Source: Yponomeuta sedellus
Taxonomy: Eukaryota; Arthropoda; Insecta; Lepidoptera; Yponomeutidae
Direction of reading: 5' to 3'
DNA length: 64,000 bases
Assembly: GCA_934045075.1 (NCBI GenBank)
Contig: OW203736.1
Location: forward strand, 21,243,805-21,307,804
Shown: positions 29,596-39,910 of the stretch, piece by piece
Position numbering within the stretch: position 1 is the stretch's first letter
Layout of the letters: each line of letters starts with the position of its first letter
Position numbers and translations under genes: made by a program
The notes under the pieces: model-generated
The model's input: only the letters and a program-made list of their open reading frames with translations
What the model was told of the DNA's origin: nothing
Database searches by the model: none

Positions 29596-29830
29596 AGTCT
29601 GTTAGCTTTTAGAATATACCTCGGGCTCTAGAGTAGGCTTCGGTTTTTGCCGAAAGCACACGAGTGTAATACTACGAGTACCTTCTGCTCTGTATAAAAC
29701 TTTTCTTCACTATTTTGAAAAGTTATGTAAAGTTATAAATACAAAATTAACCTTACCTTATTGCAAATTTGCAATATAATAGATTCTATTCGATAGTAGC
29801 CGAGGTACATATTCTAAAAGCTAACAGACT
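29596..29830. mobile_element. MITE with GTCTGTTAGCTTTTAGAAT ends
   Basis: 235 bp. The left end AGTCTGTTAGCTTTTAGAAT and its complement at the right, TTCTAAAAGCTAACAGACT, form arms of about 30 nt. A second copy in flipped order is 35915-36103, and an end fragment is at 47397. Flanking duplication unclear. Confidence 0.7.
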
Positions 29831-30127
29831 GCACTATATTGTATGACATATTTACAGTTTTTCGAGCGCTTCCGTGCTTAATATAGTTATTAACCGCATG
29901 CCAACAGGTTTTTGTTTATTTACGTTATTTCGTGAATGTTTTGAATTCATAATGTGACGTCAGATGGCTGGGGACATAATGGGGAGATATTGAAAGCAGG
30001 AGAGACTTTTGCCCAAGAGTGGGACACCAAAAGGCTTCTACTCCTTTTTCTTCCTGTGCATCTCCACTAACAGAGGTTGGCCGCATATTCTTCTTTATTT
30101 TTTGTCGAGCTGGCTACATCCGTGAGT

Positions 30128-30980
30128 GGGTTCGTCCACTTGGATCACAGAAACGGATCACATCAATCAAACCAAGCATAATATTCCATTCACATCATGT
30201 GATCCGAATGGACTACATTTTTGATTAGATTTTTTCCATTCGGATCACAATATTAATCTTCGTAGGAGGTAATAGATATTTTTTTATAATACGTAGGTAT
30301 CTCTCATAGTCTAAATATATTCCACTCAATAATATTAATTAATAAATACTTACGCGTCGTCGTGGAATATCTATTTTTATGATATTTTGTATTATTTTTT
30401 CTCGACTATTTGTTAATAAGGTAATAATCATGTAAAAGACTTAGATTTTTGTGTTCCCTGACACTGATTTTAAATTATTATTTTTTATTTTATTTTTATT
30501 TAAAACATATTGTTTACTTTCCTACTAAGATGAATGGTGTGATCTGAATTCAAAATAATCTAATCAAAAATTTTGTCCATTCGGATCACATGATCCAAGT
30601 GGAATATTTTGCTTGGTTTGATTTGGTCCGGTGCGACTGTGATCGGAGTGCTTAGTGCGAGTTTGACAGATCCAATCAAATAACTTTACTACCGCGTTAA
30701 TCGAGCATTGAGTAGTGAGTATGAGTAAGTTAACCGTTCGAACTGGCAAAACGCTGTCACAGTACAACTCGCACTCGCGTTTATTCGTGTTTTGGCTGGT
30801 AAACGTGTTCACTTCTCAACGTAAACCATTACAACTCGCACTCAGCAATTTTAATTTCCATACTAGTCGCTAGGTGGCGCTTCCTCGATGCCATAGAAAT
30901 ACGAGTTTACGTTAACGCGATCGAGTAGTTAAAAAACTCGCACTAAGCACTCAGTTTCTGTGATCCGAGCGGACGAACCC
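30128..30980. mobile_element. Unclassified TIR element hosting an M305 copy
   Basis: Termini GGGTTCGTCCACTTGGATCA and TGATCCGAGCGGACGAACCC are inverted with two mismatches over 20 nt. Subterminal blocks also repeat inverted (GGATCACA, CCATTCGGATCACA, GCTTGGTTTGAT). The interior is AT-rich without a frame. M305 sits inside at 30647-30951. The sequence flanking the whole element (TGGCTACATCCGTGAGT, CTGTCGATGATGTTTC) appears repeat-derived. Superfamily unresolved. Confidence 0.65.
30647..30951 (+). mobile_element. M305 MITE nested in the 30128 element
   Basis: 305 bp with termini AGTGCTTAGTGCGAG and CTCGCACTAAGCACT. Flanks are CGG and CAG, consistent with a CAG duplication with one later change. 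It lies between GACTGTGATCGG and CAGTTTCTGTGATCC; the latter matches the terminus of its host element. Confidence 0.88.
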
Positions 30981-31097
30981 CTGTCGATGATGTTTCTGAT
31001 CCACGACTTTCTTCTTCTCCCAACACACCTACTTCCCTCAATCTTGCCCATCATCAGCATCCCCACAAAAAGTCTAGTAAACAAATAGTAATCTAAC

Positions 31098-31225
31098 AAA
31101 AAAGCCCAGGTCTTGGATGTTTACATGTTTGTGATGTCGTTGTATCTGGTTCCCACGACACAGGGTATCCTAGTGTGGGGTCAGAAGCAATGTATGTGAT
31201 TGTATGTAAATGTTAGTTATGTTAG
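31098..31225 (+). mobile_element. tSINE3, headless copy
   Basis: CCCAGGTCTTGGATGTTTAC to ATTGTATGTAAATGTTAG. The tRNA head is absent (5' truncation). Confidence 0.75.
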
Positions 31226-31268
31226 TTTGTAATCAATAAAACTTTGACAAGTTTACACAAACTCCGTA

Positions 31269-31538
31269 TTAAAACGTGAAAATTACTTTGCTGAATTCCG
31301 CCACATATCCCACAAGCACCATGCCGGTTAGTTAATGCACCGACCTCACTCCCACTTTGTCAAGCAGTCGATATTATCCCACCGTTGTTTTTTCTTGCTT
31401 CTGCTTGAAAAAGTGGTAGAGGGCGGTGCAATATCTAACCGCATGGTGCTTGTGGTATTTTTGGCGGAATTTTGCAAAGTAATTTTCACATTTTAATGCT
31501 ATTATGGATTTCCGCAAAGTAACGCCTGATTCCATACA
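31269..31538. mobile_element. FBu fold-back copy with 12-bp target duplication
   Basis: Perfect direct repeat ACAAACTCCGTA at 31257-31268 and 31539-31550. The left arm (AACGTGAAAATTACTTTGCT, TTCCGCCACATATCCCAC, TTGTCAAGCAG) is the inverted counterpart of the right arm, which extends further out to CGCCTGATTCCATAC. The centre is GTCGATATTATCCCACCG. The family contains no tRNA promoter that I can see, so it is unrelated to FBt but has the same architecture. Confidence 0.85.
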
Positions 31539-31792
31539 ACAAACTCCGTACATATTGACGTGCCCTAATTATTACATCGCATGTCATTGGTTTGCCATCA
31601 CCGTCGCAGACAATCGACCGCGGAGACAAAGGACTATCATTAGCGCAGCGATATCCGTACTAACATTATAGGTACCTAAATGCGAAATTGTGTTAGCCTG
31701 TTCTTCTTTCTCGCATTGCAGTGATGAAGACACTAGTGACGTTATAGTTTGCATAATATTAAATGATGCTAGGGGAGCACAAGCTCGAGATA

Positions 31793-32090
31793 AAAGTATA
31801 TCCCCACTGCTGGAGCACGGGTCTCTTCCTGCATCGTGGAGGGTTAGACCTTACTCCACCACGGGGGCCAAGTCCGGGTTGGAGGAGGATTGTAAGACAG
31901 TGGCGGGCCTTACCGTCAGAAGTTATCAAGCCGCCCATGCAGCCTGTGACATGGCTTAACGAGTGCCATTACATGACAACCGGCACCAACGGCTTATCGT
32001 GCCTTGCAAAGCAGGGAAGCGCTCCGAAAAATAAAGCTACGAGCGGTAGTCATGGGATGGTGACCCATCCATCACTTGACCGCGTCCGTT
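31793..32090 (-). mobile_element. 5S-SINE copy
   Basis: ATCCCCACTGCTGGAGCACG (tail complement), GGCTTATCGTGCCTTGCAAA, and at the head ATGGTGACCCATCCATCACT with GACCGCGTCC, the complement of the 5S box C region. It ends at an AAAGAAAGAAAGAC stretch. Confidence 0.8.
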
Positions 32091-32260
32091 CAAAGAAAGA
32101 AAGACATTTATTATACAAATACAAATAATATTTATTATCGAGAAGAATAATACACAGAGACAATAAAAATTGGTAGAACAGTGCTTAGACAAATAAAGGT
32201 TTGGCGTGTGTAAGTAATAAGAGCAACGGTGACCCCACACTAGGCACGTGGGCGCACGAC
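32091..32260 (-). mobile_element. LINE-like 3' end
   Basis: AAGAAAGAAAGACATTTATT, with ATACAAATACAAATAATA, is a minus-strand polyadenylation-type tail followed by ACCCCACACTAGGCACG, also seen near 54670. Family uncertain. 32261-33438 contains LINE-like 3' UTR phrases (TTCAACGTAAAGAATTTACA at 32720; GGTTAGCACCGCCCAGCGCC at 33099, recurring at 58605) and no gene. Confidence 0.45.
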
Positions 32261-33438
32261 ATAATTAGGCGTTATATTTACATTACATTGCGGCAGTCTA
32301 AGCATATGTGATAATACATTTTGTTAAGTACATTCCATAGCACGTCATAGGTAGAATAAAATTGTTTATTCCGTATTTTTACATCTAATTATATTATTTT
32401 GTAGTTACATGCTTAAAAGTGAAAAATTAAATTCCAATTAATACAGAAGAACAAATATTCAACTACATGCAAAATCAAAAAAAATATATATATTTCATTT
32501 ATTATATTAGATTTAGTAATGATAATCGAGAGGTACATTGAAATTTAACTAATACCAACAAGACACATCACAGAAACAAAATAACCAGATCCAGATTTAT
32601 CCAAATTAACATAATATGAGCACACCAGGCCTCGAGCGAGCTTCCTAGGAATTAAATCGATTTCTGAAGTTCTAGACTGGAGGTTCTAAAATTGTTCAAA
32701 TTCAAATAAATTTATTTCAACGTAAAGAATTTACATTCTGTTGCTGAATGTCAATGTACAATTTGAAATGTAAGCCGCTGCTTTAGGGCCGTATTGTAAT
32801 TGAGAAAAAGGCAGCGGAAAAAAAACTCCACTCTGACCATCTTTTCTCAAATCATCTTAAAACAAATACATCAGTTGCCATATGTAAACCTAATAAGATT
32901 TCATGATTGCGATTAACAACCCTAAATGCCAAGGCATTAGTCAAATGTCTCACCATAATAGGGGAAAACATAAGTGCTGCGGCCAGACACACGAACAGCA
33001 GTTGTCACAGTTGTTAAGATTATTTTCTGATGTCCACTTTTTGAAAATAAAAAAACGCACTATAAAACAAGTTAGGAGTTTTATTCCAAAATTGGAGTTG
33101 GTTAGCACCGCCCAGCGCCTTAATTGAGTATCCGAATCCCACTTGGATGAAGTCGCAGGCACAGCTAATGCCTACGTTATACGCTGTTATGTTGACAAAT
33201 ACGTGGGTGTTGTAACTGACGTGTTGCAAAATACGCGACCCACTTGAGCGTGGCTTTTGTCGCCGTTCCGGCGGGAGTTTGCAGATGCCCGTCCGACAAT
33301 GTTGTGGGTAGATGACGGGCTAATTTATCAAGTGACATGGAGATTAAACTTTTTTATACATCAACAGAACTCATTCAAATGCGCAAAGTAATTATGATAG
33401 AATAATAGCTGACGCCAACTTAACCTGTAATCTGAGAA

Positions 33439-33810
33439 GCGCTCGTGGCCTAGGCGAACCGAGTGATTGGAATCAATCACTTGAGTTAAGCAACAATAGG
33501 CGCGGTCAGGTGCAGGATGGGTGACCCCGTCCCGTAACTACCGCTAGTGGCCTTTTCCGAGCGCTTCCGTGCTTCGCAAGGCGCGTTAAGCCGTTGGTAC
33601 CGGCTGTCATATAATGGCAGTCGTTAAGCCATGTCAGAGGCCTCATGGGCGGCTTGATAACTTCTGACAGCAGGTAAGGCCCGCCACTGACTGTCTTACA
33701 ATCCTCCACCAACCCGGACTTGGCCCCCGTGGTAGAGTATGGCCTAACCGTCCTGCGATGCAGGAAGACACCCGTGCCCCAGCAGTGGAGACATAAACGG
33801 GTTGATATCG
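33439..33810 (+). mobile_element. 5S-SINE, full-length reference copy
   Basis: The head GCGCTCGTGGCCTAGGCGAA precedes GAGTTAAGCAACAATAGGCG (33483 on), CGGTCAGGTGC and AGGATGGGTGACCCCG (to 33529), matching the 5S rRNA internal control region in order and spacing. The body TTCCGTGCTTCGCAAGGCGC leads to tail CCCCAGCAGTGGAGACATAA and GGGTTGATATCG. Length is about 370 bp. Confidence 0.88.
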
Positions 33811-33833
33811 ATCGCGCTTTATTTACAAATGTG

Positions 33834-33927
33834 GCAGCCAGCCAGGATGGGACGACCCATGCTGCACCTGACCGCGCCTGTTGTTGCCTCGAGTGATTGA
33901 TTCCAATTACTCGGTTCAACTAGGCCA
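33834..33927 (-). mobile_element. Inverted 5S-SINE head next to a full copy
   Basis: Minus strand: CCCGTGGCCTAGTTGAACCG, GGCAACAACAGGCGCGGTCA and GCATGGGTCGTCCCATCC, the 5S-like head alone. It lies 24 bp beyond the 3' end of the 33439 copy. The flanks GCGCTTTATTTA (33815) and TAAATAAAGCGC (33930) are themselves inverted. The head-only length argues against ordinary 5' truncation. Confidence 0.7.
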
Positions 33928-33940
33928 CGGGCGATAAATA

Positions 33941-34528
33941 AAGCGCAAATTTAATTAAATTACTTTTTATTAAATATAAAAGTTTCCTCAAAGCCGGTTT
34001 TTGTTCCAATTACTTGATGCGGCCTCATTAATGCATCAATCGACAACATCAAAGCTTGAACATTCAACACGTTGACGAGCTCAAATCCGAATAAACAAAC
34101 ACAAAAGAAACTCTACCCACTGACCTTAATACTGAAACTGAACTGTACATTCGAAAACCCACCTTAACCCGATCGACATAGGCTCCATTTCACTAGGCAC
34201 TGTTCAAGTCAAAATGGAAACAGATTGCGTTTACTCGGAAAACTTCTGGCGCGACTGTAGAGCCGTGTTCTAGAACTAAATATACGCTAGCCCAGATCAC
34301 AAAACATGGATAGGTAAGTGATAGTAGTGTATGCAGTGTACGAAATACTAATGAATCGAATCCGGAGTTCAGTCCGAGTTTTGCACGAGATTTGAATACC
34401 GATGTTGATGAATAAAATGAATACAGACAAACTTAGGGTCTGCTACATGTTTAGAACCACTAGTTTGCTCAGAGGAGATTTCAGAGGAGATTAGTTTTGA
34501 TGTAAAACGTCAGTGTGTGTTTACTATC
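33941..34528. other. No recognisable gene or repeat
   Basis: About 590 bp with no frame, RNA or repeat that I can name. Confidence 0.4.
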
Positions 34529-35195
34529 TTCTTCTTCTTCTTCAGGCTGTATTATGTGGTCCGCTGCTGGACATAGCCCTCCCCTAATGAGCGCCATAGC
34601 GCCCTGTCTTCAGCTTGCCGCATACAGCATCTGCCGGCAGTTTTTCGCAGATCGTCATCCCACCTGAGTGCTTAGTGCGAGTTTGACAGATCCAATCGAA
34701 TAACTTTACTACCGCGTTAATCGAGCATTGAGTAGTGAGTATGAGTAAGTTAACCGTTCGAACTGGCAAAACGCTGTCACAGTACAACTCGCACTCGTGT
34801 TTATTCGTGTTTTGGCTGGTAAACGTGTTCACTTCTCAACGTAGACAATTACAACACGCACTCAGCAATTTTAATTTCCATACTTGTCGCTAGGTGGCGC
34901 TTCCTCGATGCCATAGAAATATGAGTTTACGTTAACGCGATCGAGTAGTTAAAAAACTCGCACTAAGCACTCTGGTCGGAGGGCGTCCTACACTACGTTT
35001 GCCTAGTCGTGGTCTCCACTCAAGAACACGTTTACTCAAACGGTTGTCGGTTCTTCGCGAGATATGGCCAGCCCACCGCCACTTCAGCTTGCTGATTTTC
35101 TGAGCTATGTCGATAACTTTGGTTCTCTGTCGGATGCATTCGTTTACTATCTGCGTTTCGTTATATCTATGAGAGTTATTTAGAATGACAGTTAT
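34529..35195 (-). pseudogene. RTE-type LINE ORF end and 3' terminus, split by M305
   Basis: Minus strand 35195-34972 encodes ISKLKWRWAGHISRRTDNRL and SKRVLEWRPRLGKRSVGRPP, the conserved WAGH and C-terminal segment of RTE-like ORFs. After the M305 insertion, 34666-34529 continues WDDDLRK-like sequence, the AEDRALWR segment, a stop and the GTCCAGCAGCGG terminus with GAAGAAGAAGAAGA. The intact counterpart of the junction is at 58410-58440 (GACTAGGTGGGATGACG), which shows the insertion point directly. Confidence 0.8.
34667..34971 (+). mobile_element. M305 MITE inside an RTE LINE
   Basis: 305 bp, termini AGTGCTTAGTGCGAG and CTCGCACTAAGCACT, perfect CTG duplication (34664-34666, 34972-34974). The unoccupied sequence is represented by the related LINE at 58410-58440. 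Confidence 0.92.
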
Positions 35196-35914
35196 ATTCA
35201 TAGATTTGAATTGGCGACAGAGAATAGTAACATGTAACGAAACGCAGGGATGACAGTTGGTACGAATTTTGTTGTATGTAGATTGAATCTATTTTAATGT
35301 ATTTCTAACATTTCTAAGTTGATTATTTATATAAAATAGTCTGTTTTTCGATTGCCAAGTATATTAAACTGGTTCATCAAATTAGTAGTACCTATATTAA
35401 AAATCGCGATAATTTATTATCTTCATCAAATAGTAGTACTTACTCAACTATGAATTGAAAAAACTGTTTTATGTAAGTGGGCCCTGCCGGCTTATAGCTA
35501 TGGCGTTGCATAGAAAGGCTAAAATGCTGATAAAACATTGCTTTCAGTTCTGGCTTCTGAAGTATTATTTCGAGTGGCTATAATCAGCAAAACGAGTAGC
35601 TGAATAAATAATGAAGATCGATCAAACTTTGATCGTAAAACCGACTTAAACCAGTTTGACATGGCTAGAGCCTGTTACGGCTAGTTTATGTCGGGGTAGG
35701 ATGATAAACCATTTCGATCGGGAAACTATTACGTCGGTGCCCACAAAATCTATAAGGACATCGAGCGAACGTGCCACGTTAGTGCGGCTGTAAAGGGGAT
35801 ATTGGACGACGATTACGGTTTGACCAGCCATCCTACCATCATTCAAAATACATAAAATACAAAATACCGTTTCGCCCTCCTCTACATTGATCTGCCTGTT
35901 AGTAGTCTAACTAT

Positions 35915-36103
35915 AGTCTGTTAGCTTTTAGAATATACCTCGGCTACTATCGAATAGAATCGGGTATATTCGTGTAATAGAAATATCGGAACTAATATGA
36001 CACTTAATTTCGAAATCAGACCTCGATCATTCGTACGAAAACCGGCGAAAATTGGCGAAAACCGAAGCCTACTCTAGAGCCCGAGGTATATTCTAAAACC
36101 TAA
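35915..36103. mobile_element. MITE, sibling of 29596-29830
   Basis: Starts AGTCTGTTAGCTTTTAGAAT and ends GGTATATTCTAAAACCTAA. The subterminal CTCTAGAGCCCGAGG and CGGCTACTATCGAATAGAAT blocks are swapped relative to the other copy. 35196-35914 has no recognised gene. Confidence 0.7.
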
Positions 36104-36244
36104 GCATTGAATTTTAAAATTCAATGATATCGGTACTGTATAATTTAACTTACTTTTCTCTTTTCTATTATGATACGAGATATTTATTTGCATAATATGG
36201 TACATTCCAGATGTTATAACTACATCCTTTTCCAACATGTTAGC

Positions 36245-36446
36245 GGTAGTAATAGGCTGTTACGTAATGACAGTCGTTAAGCCATGTCAGAGGCATTATG
36301 GGCATGATAACTTCTGACAGTAAGGCCGGCCACAGTCTTACAATCCTCCACAACCCGCACTTGGTCCCCGTGGTGGAGTATGGCTTAACCTTTCTGCAAT
36401 GCAGGAAGAGACCGTGCCCCAGCAGTAGGCACATACAAAAGGTTGA
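36245..36446 (+). mobile_element. 5S-SINE, 5'-truncated
   Basis: GTAATGACAGTCGTTAAGCC to CCAGCAGTAGGCACATAC. 36447-36984 after it has nothing recognisable. Confidence 0.75.
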
Positions 36447-37089
36447 AGCCAAGACCCTTTTAATATCTTACCGCTGGATATATTGCATAATGCAACGCGC
36501 TTGCGCCGCTTTCGCTCCCCTCTTCAAACCGCAAAACTAGAACTATTGTGAAAATTGAATTGAATTAAATTGTGCGACGAACTAAACTACTGTGAGCCAA
36601 GGAGTGGCTCGGCAGCACCGCCTGTATCGAATAAGACAGTCCCGGGTCTTGGATAAAGAACTATAGTTTCAGTTTCATGCCCAAATTAAAGACAGCATTC
36701 CTTGTCTCTAGCGACTTTCAAATTTTCTGTTAATTGTGAAAATGCTTTAATAATAAAGTGAATATGAAGAGCAACACGTTCCAAATAAAAATTCTATTCC
36801 TGTCTCAATGAAGTCTGAATGACTTTGCGAGGGTTGACCTAGCCAAAGAAAAGTATTTGATAACTGACATCCGATCACGGAGCAAAACCACGACACAAAG
36901 GACGTCACGGCACAATAATGGGAACACAAGCAGTCACTTTGACGTCGGAGCTAATAAAGCATAGCATAAGCAGTGTCTATACATCCCCTGCAGAGCACAA
37001 GCCATCTTTCAGAGAGAGAGATTTTGGGCTTAATCACTATGCGTGCCCCCTTAGGGCTTAATTATTGTTTTATCACAATCAAGCGATAG

Positions 37090-37400
37090 GTATTGTATGG
37101 AATCTGGCGTTACTTTGCGGAAATCCATAATAGCATTAAAATGTGAAAATTACACTATTTTTATTTTTAATGCACTAACCCGTGCTAAGGAACAAATTTA
37201 AAAACCTATTTAGAGGCTAAAAATTTCGATAGCCAGAGGTTGCGGGTTCGAATCCCGGCATGGGTGAAATTTTTAGCCTCTAAATAGGTTTTTAAATGTG
37301 AAAATTACTTTGTTAAGTTCCGCCAAAAGTCCCAAAAGCACCACGTGGTTAGGTATTGCACCGCCCTCTCTCCCACTTTTTCAAGCAGAAGCAAGAGAAA
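37090..37400 (+). mobile_element. FBu copy carrying an FBt insertion
   Basis: TATGGAATCTGGCGTTACTT to AATGTGAAAATTAC (37095-37153), then FBt, then ATGTGAAAATTACTTTGTTA to TCAAGCAGAAGCAAG. It gives the single-arm FBu consensus (about 170 bp without the insert). 36985-37045 before it is a LINE/SINE tail scrap (CACTATGCGTGCCCC). Confidence 0.75.
37154..37293 (-). mobile_element. FBt, smallest fold-back, 15-bp target duplication
   Basis: Only 140 bp. In minus orientation a short antisense arm (AAAACCTATTTAGAGGC to the box B complement) joins directly to sense TTTTTAGCCTCTAAATAGG and the tail, ending TTAAAAATAAAAATAGT. Direct repeat AAATGTGAAAATTAC at 37139-37153 and 37294-37308. Half of the tRNA-like region and all of the body are missing. 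Confidence 0.9.
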
Positions 37401-37409
37401 ACGATGGTG

Positions 37410-37836
37410 GGATGGAGCATCGATAATATAATGCACCGATGTAACATTTTTCGAAGCAACAAGGCATCGGCAAAACGTTTTCGAAGTAACAAGGCACCGA
37501 ACAACAAAAACATCGGATAAAAAAGGCGTCGAACAATCAATCGTTCGAAGTATCATTCGTAGGTGAACCGTATTTCGAACAAAGAATTTTCGGAATGAAA
37601 TAGGGAACCCGATATCGACAAATGCTTGCCGGAGTGGTCAGAGGTTGCGAATAACCGAAAATCTTGGTTTAAACGGGGGCAGTGCAGTGGGACATCCCTA
37701 TTTTGAAGGCTAGATAAAAAAAGGATTTCCTGACAATCAGGATCATGGCAAGTGGCAAACCCTGGACTCTGCTTAACCCTCCAAGACACAGGCGTGTAAA
37801 TTTATTTAATGAATTTACATGAAATGGTTTTATTCA
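37410..37836. other. Short internal repeats; LINE scrap; no gene
   Basis: TTCGAAGCAACAAGGCATCG (37449) recurs as TTCGAAGTAACAAGGCACCG (37481). 37733-37800 resembles a LINE ORF end (GGATCATGGCAAGTGGC), also seen at 46250. Confidence 0.4.
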
Positions 37837-37839
37837 AAG

Positions 37840-38235
37840 TAGCGAAGAAACTGCGGTTTATTGATCGTTACAATTCAAACTAGGTGTTGATTTAAAAATC
37901 CAGATCATTTTGGAGAAAAAATGGACAAAAAAACTCCAAACTTACTCTTTTCAAATTCCTTAATTGACAGAGTTTCCGTAATTATTTTAAAACATAGAAC
38001 TCATGCATTCTACTGGCTTTAATTCCAAAATTTGTAATAGATTCAATTACAAATTCTGGACATAAAGCCAGTACAACGGCCGAAAGGAGTTTAATAAACC
38101 ACCGATACGAGTACTTTGGCTGTGCAGTACGCTTGTTCAAGTTGAGACGTATGAAACGCTTTACGCCCTCACTAATTACTTTATCCAAGGCGCCGTAAAC
38201 CTCGTCACGTCTTTTATCTTCATCGCCCATCACGA
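37840..38235 (-). pseudogene. LINE ORF end plus 3' UTR
   Basis: A minus-strand frame of 83 codons ends SRMHEFYVLK and a stop, followed by TCAATAAACCGCAGTTTCTT and ACACCTAGTTTGAATTGTAA. The same ending (STIHEFYVLK) and UTR occur at 51511-51893, where the upstream sequence is clearly CR1-like. Upstream residues here do not match that domain, so the fragment is probably frameshifted or recombined. Confidence 0.5.
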
Positions 38236-38445
38236 CGGTTTAGGTCCCTAAATCAGACGCGCAGTTAAACTGCCGTTAAATCCAATGTAGCTCATCCCGA
38301 TGGCTTAACACTGGTAGGGATAGAAGAAACGTTTATTTACCTTTCCAATCCAATACTTTAGCTTGTTTTATTTCAATTATTTAAAACATCAAACAGGTTT
38401 CTGATCAGCCTGTGACCGTAAACTTGTGTACCTATCATGCATTTG

Positions 38446-38775
38446 ATATCAACCCTTTGTATGTCCCCACTGCTGGGGCACGGGTCTCTTCCTTCATCGC
38501 AGGAAGGTTAGGCCATACTCCACCACAGGTGCCAAGTCCGGGTTGGTGGCGGATTTTAAGACAGGGTGGGCCTTACCTACTGTCAGAAGTTATCAGGCCA
38601 CGCGTAGAGCCTCTACCAGGGCTTAACGACTGCCATCACATGACAGCCGGCACCAACGGCTTGACGTGCCTTGCGAAGACGGAAACGCTCGAAAAAAGGC
38701 CACTAGCGGTAGTCACGGGATGGTCACCCATCCAGCACCTGACCGCGCCTATTGTTGCTTAACCCTAGTGATTGA
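38446..38775 (-). mobile_element. 5S-SINE, long copy
   Basis: ATGTCCCCACTGCTGGGGCA at the tail; at the head GGGATGGTCACCCATCCAGC and GACCGCGCCTATTGTTGCTT, the complement of the 5S-like promoter region. Confidence 0.82.
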
Positions 38776-39460
38776 ACCCAAGAACTTTAATTTCAAAACG
38801 GCCCTTTTTGGCGGAAATCGATCAAAGTCCTAGGATATTGATACTACGTTCCAAGCTAATCAAATTTATTCTTGTCGAACGTATATAACGTCCGACTAAC
38901 AGACGAGCCGGCGGTCCCCATCCATACTATATGCCTGGCGCAAAATATCTCTTCATGGTGGAAGAACACGATAACCCGCTCTTTCAGATATCTGTATCCC
39001 AGAGGGGTAGGCAGACACTAATTTATCTTTCCCTTGACTAATACCTCCCCTATTTGGTCCGTCTGAGACGTCTCTAGCTCAAAATCATCTTTGTAAGTTT
39101 TATCAGAAGTTTTTTTTCATTAAGAAGAATAAGAACATTTATCGTGAGCATAGATATGGGTTACACATTAAGCAGTAATTGCTATTTAAAATAGATTCGT
39201 AAAATCTTACCTTAACAGGTGTACTCACATGCATCCATCATTTTCGTATTCAATTTAAGTGTTGGCTACAAATGGTTCTTTGCAGCTCTCAAGTTCTCTG
39301 CTGCAGTAACAATAATGATTCCAATTTAACTTCCCCTTCACTAATACGTCTCCTATTTGGCCGAACTATGTCCGTTTGAGACGTCCTCCCTACATCAGAA
39401 TCATCTTCGTAACTTTTATCAGAAGTACAGCGTTATTTTCATTTGGTAAGTTGAATATGA

Positions 39461-39632
39461 CTAGCTGACCCAGCAAACTTCGTACCTAACAGTTGATTCT
39501 TTTTTTTCTCTCCGTAAGAACCATCCGCGTACTTCAAGGAATATTGTAAAAAAAGAATTAGCGAAATCGTTTCAGCTGCTCTCGAGATTTGCGCTTACCA
39601 ACACATTCAGCGATTCATTTTTATATTATAGA
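39461..39632 (-). mobile_element. HelD Helitron, first of a tandem pair
   Basis: CTAGCTGACCCAGCAAACTT at the left (complement of the 3' end) and TTATATTATAGA at the right. Same orientation as the next copy. Confidence 0.75.
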
Positions 39633-39640
39633 TAGATAGA

Positions 39641-39818
39641 CTAGCTGACCCAGCGAACTTCGTACCGCCTAACAGTCGATTCATAAAAAAAAAATCTCTC
39701 CGTAAGAACCATCCTCGTACTTCAAGAAATATTCTAAAAAAAGAATTAGCGAAATCGGTTCAGCTGCTGTCGAGATTTGCGCTTACGAACACATTCAGCG
39801 ACTCATTTTTATATAATA
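39641..39818 (-). mobile_element. HelD Helitron, second of a tandem pair
   Basis: CTAGCTGACCCAGCGAACTT to ATTTTTATATAATAA, 8 bp from the preceding copy (GATAGATAGA junction). Head-to-tail tandem insertion is a known Helitron habit. Confidence 0.75.
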
Positions 39819-39910
39819 AAGTGGTGGCTACAAATGGTTCTTTGCAGCTATCAAGTTCTCTGCCGCAGTAACAGCCCTGCCTTCCAATTCTGTACCGTCA
39901 ACGTCGAGAG

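Larger units (their letters stand above)
39037..39890. repeat. Interleaved duplicated segments
   Basis: TAATACCTCCCCTATTTGG with ATCAGAAG (39040-39112) recurs at 39340-39425. CTACAAATGGTTCTTTGCAG (39267) recurs at 39828. The two HelD copies lie between. This looks like a segmental duplication later invaded by Helitrons. Confidence 0.6.

Noticed and set aside
33439..33810. Functional 5S rRNA gene
   Set aside because: Only the internal promoter region resembles 5S; the rest of the RNA and the stems are not conserved.
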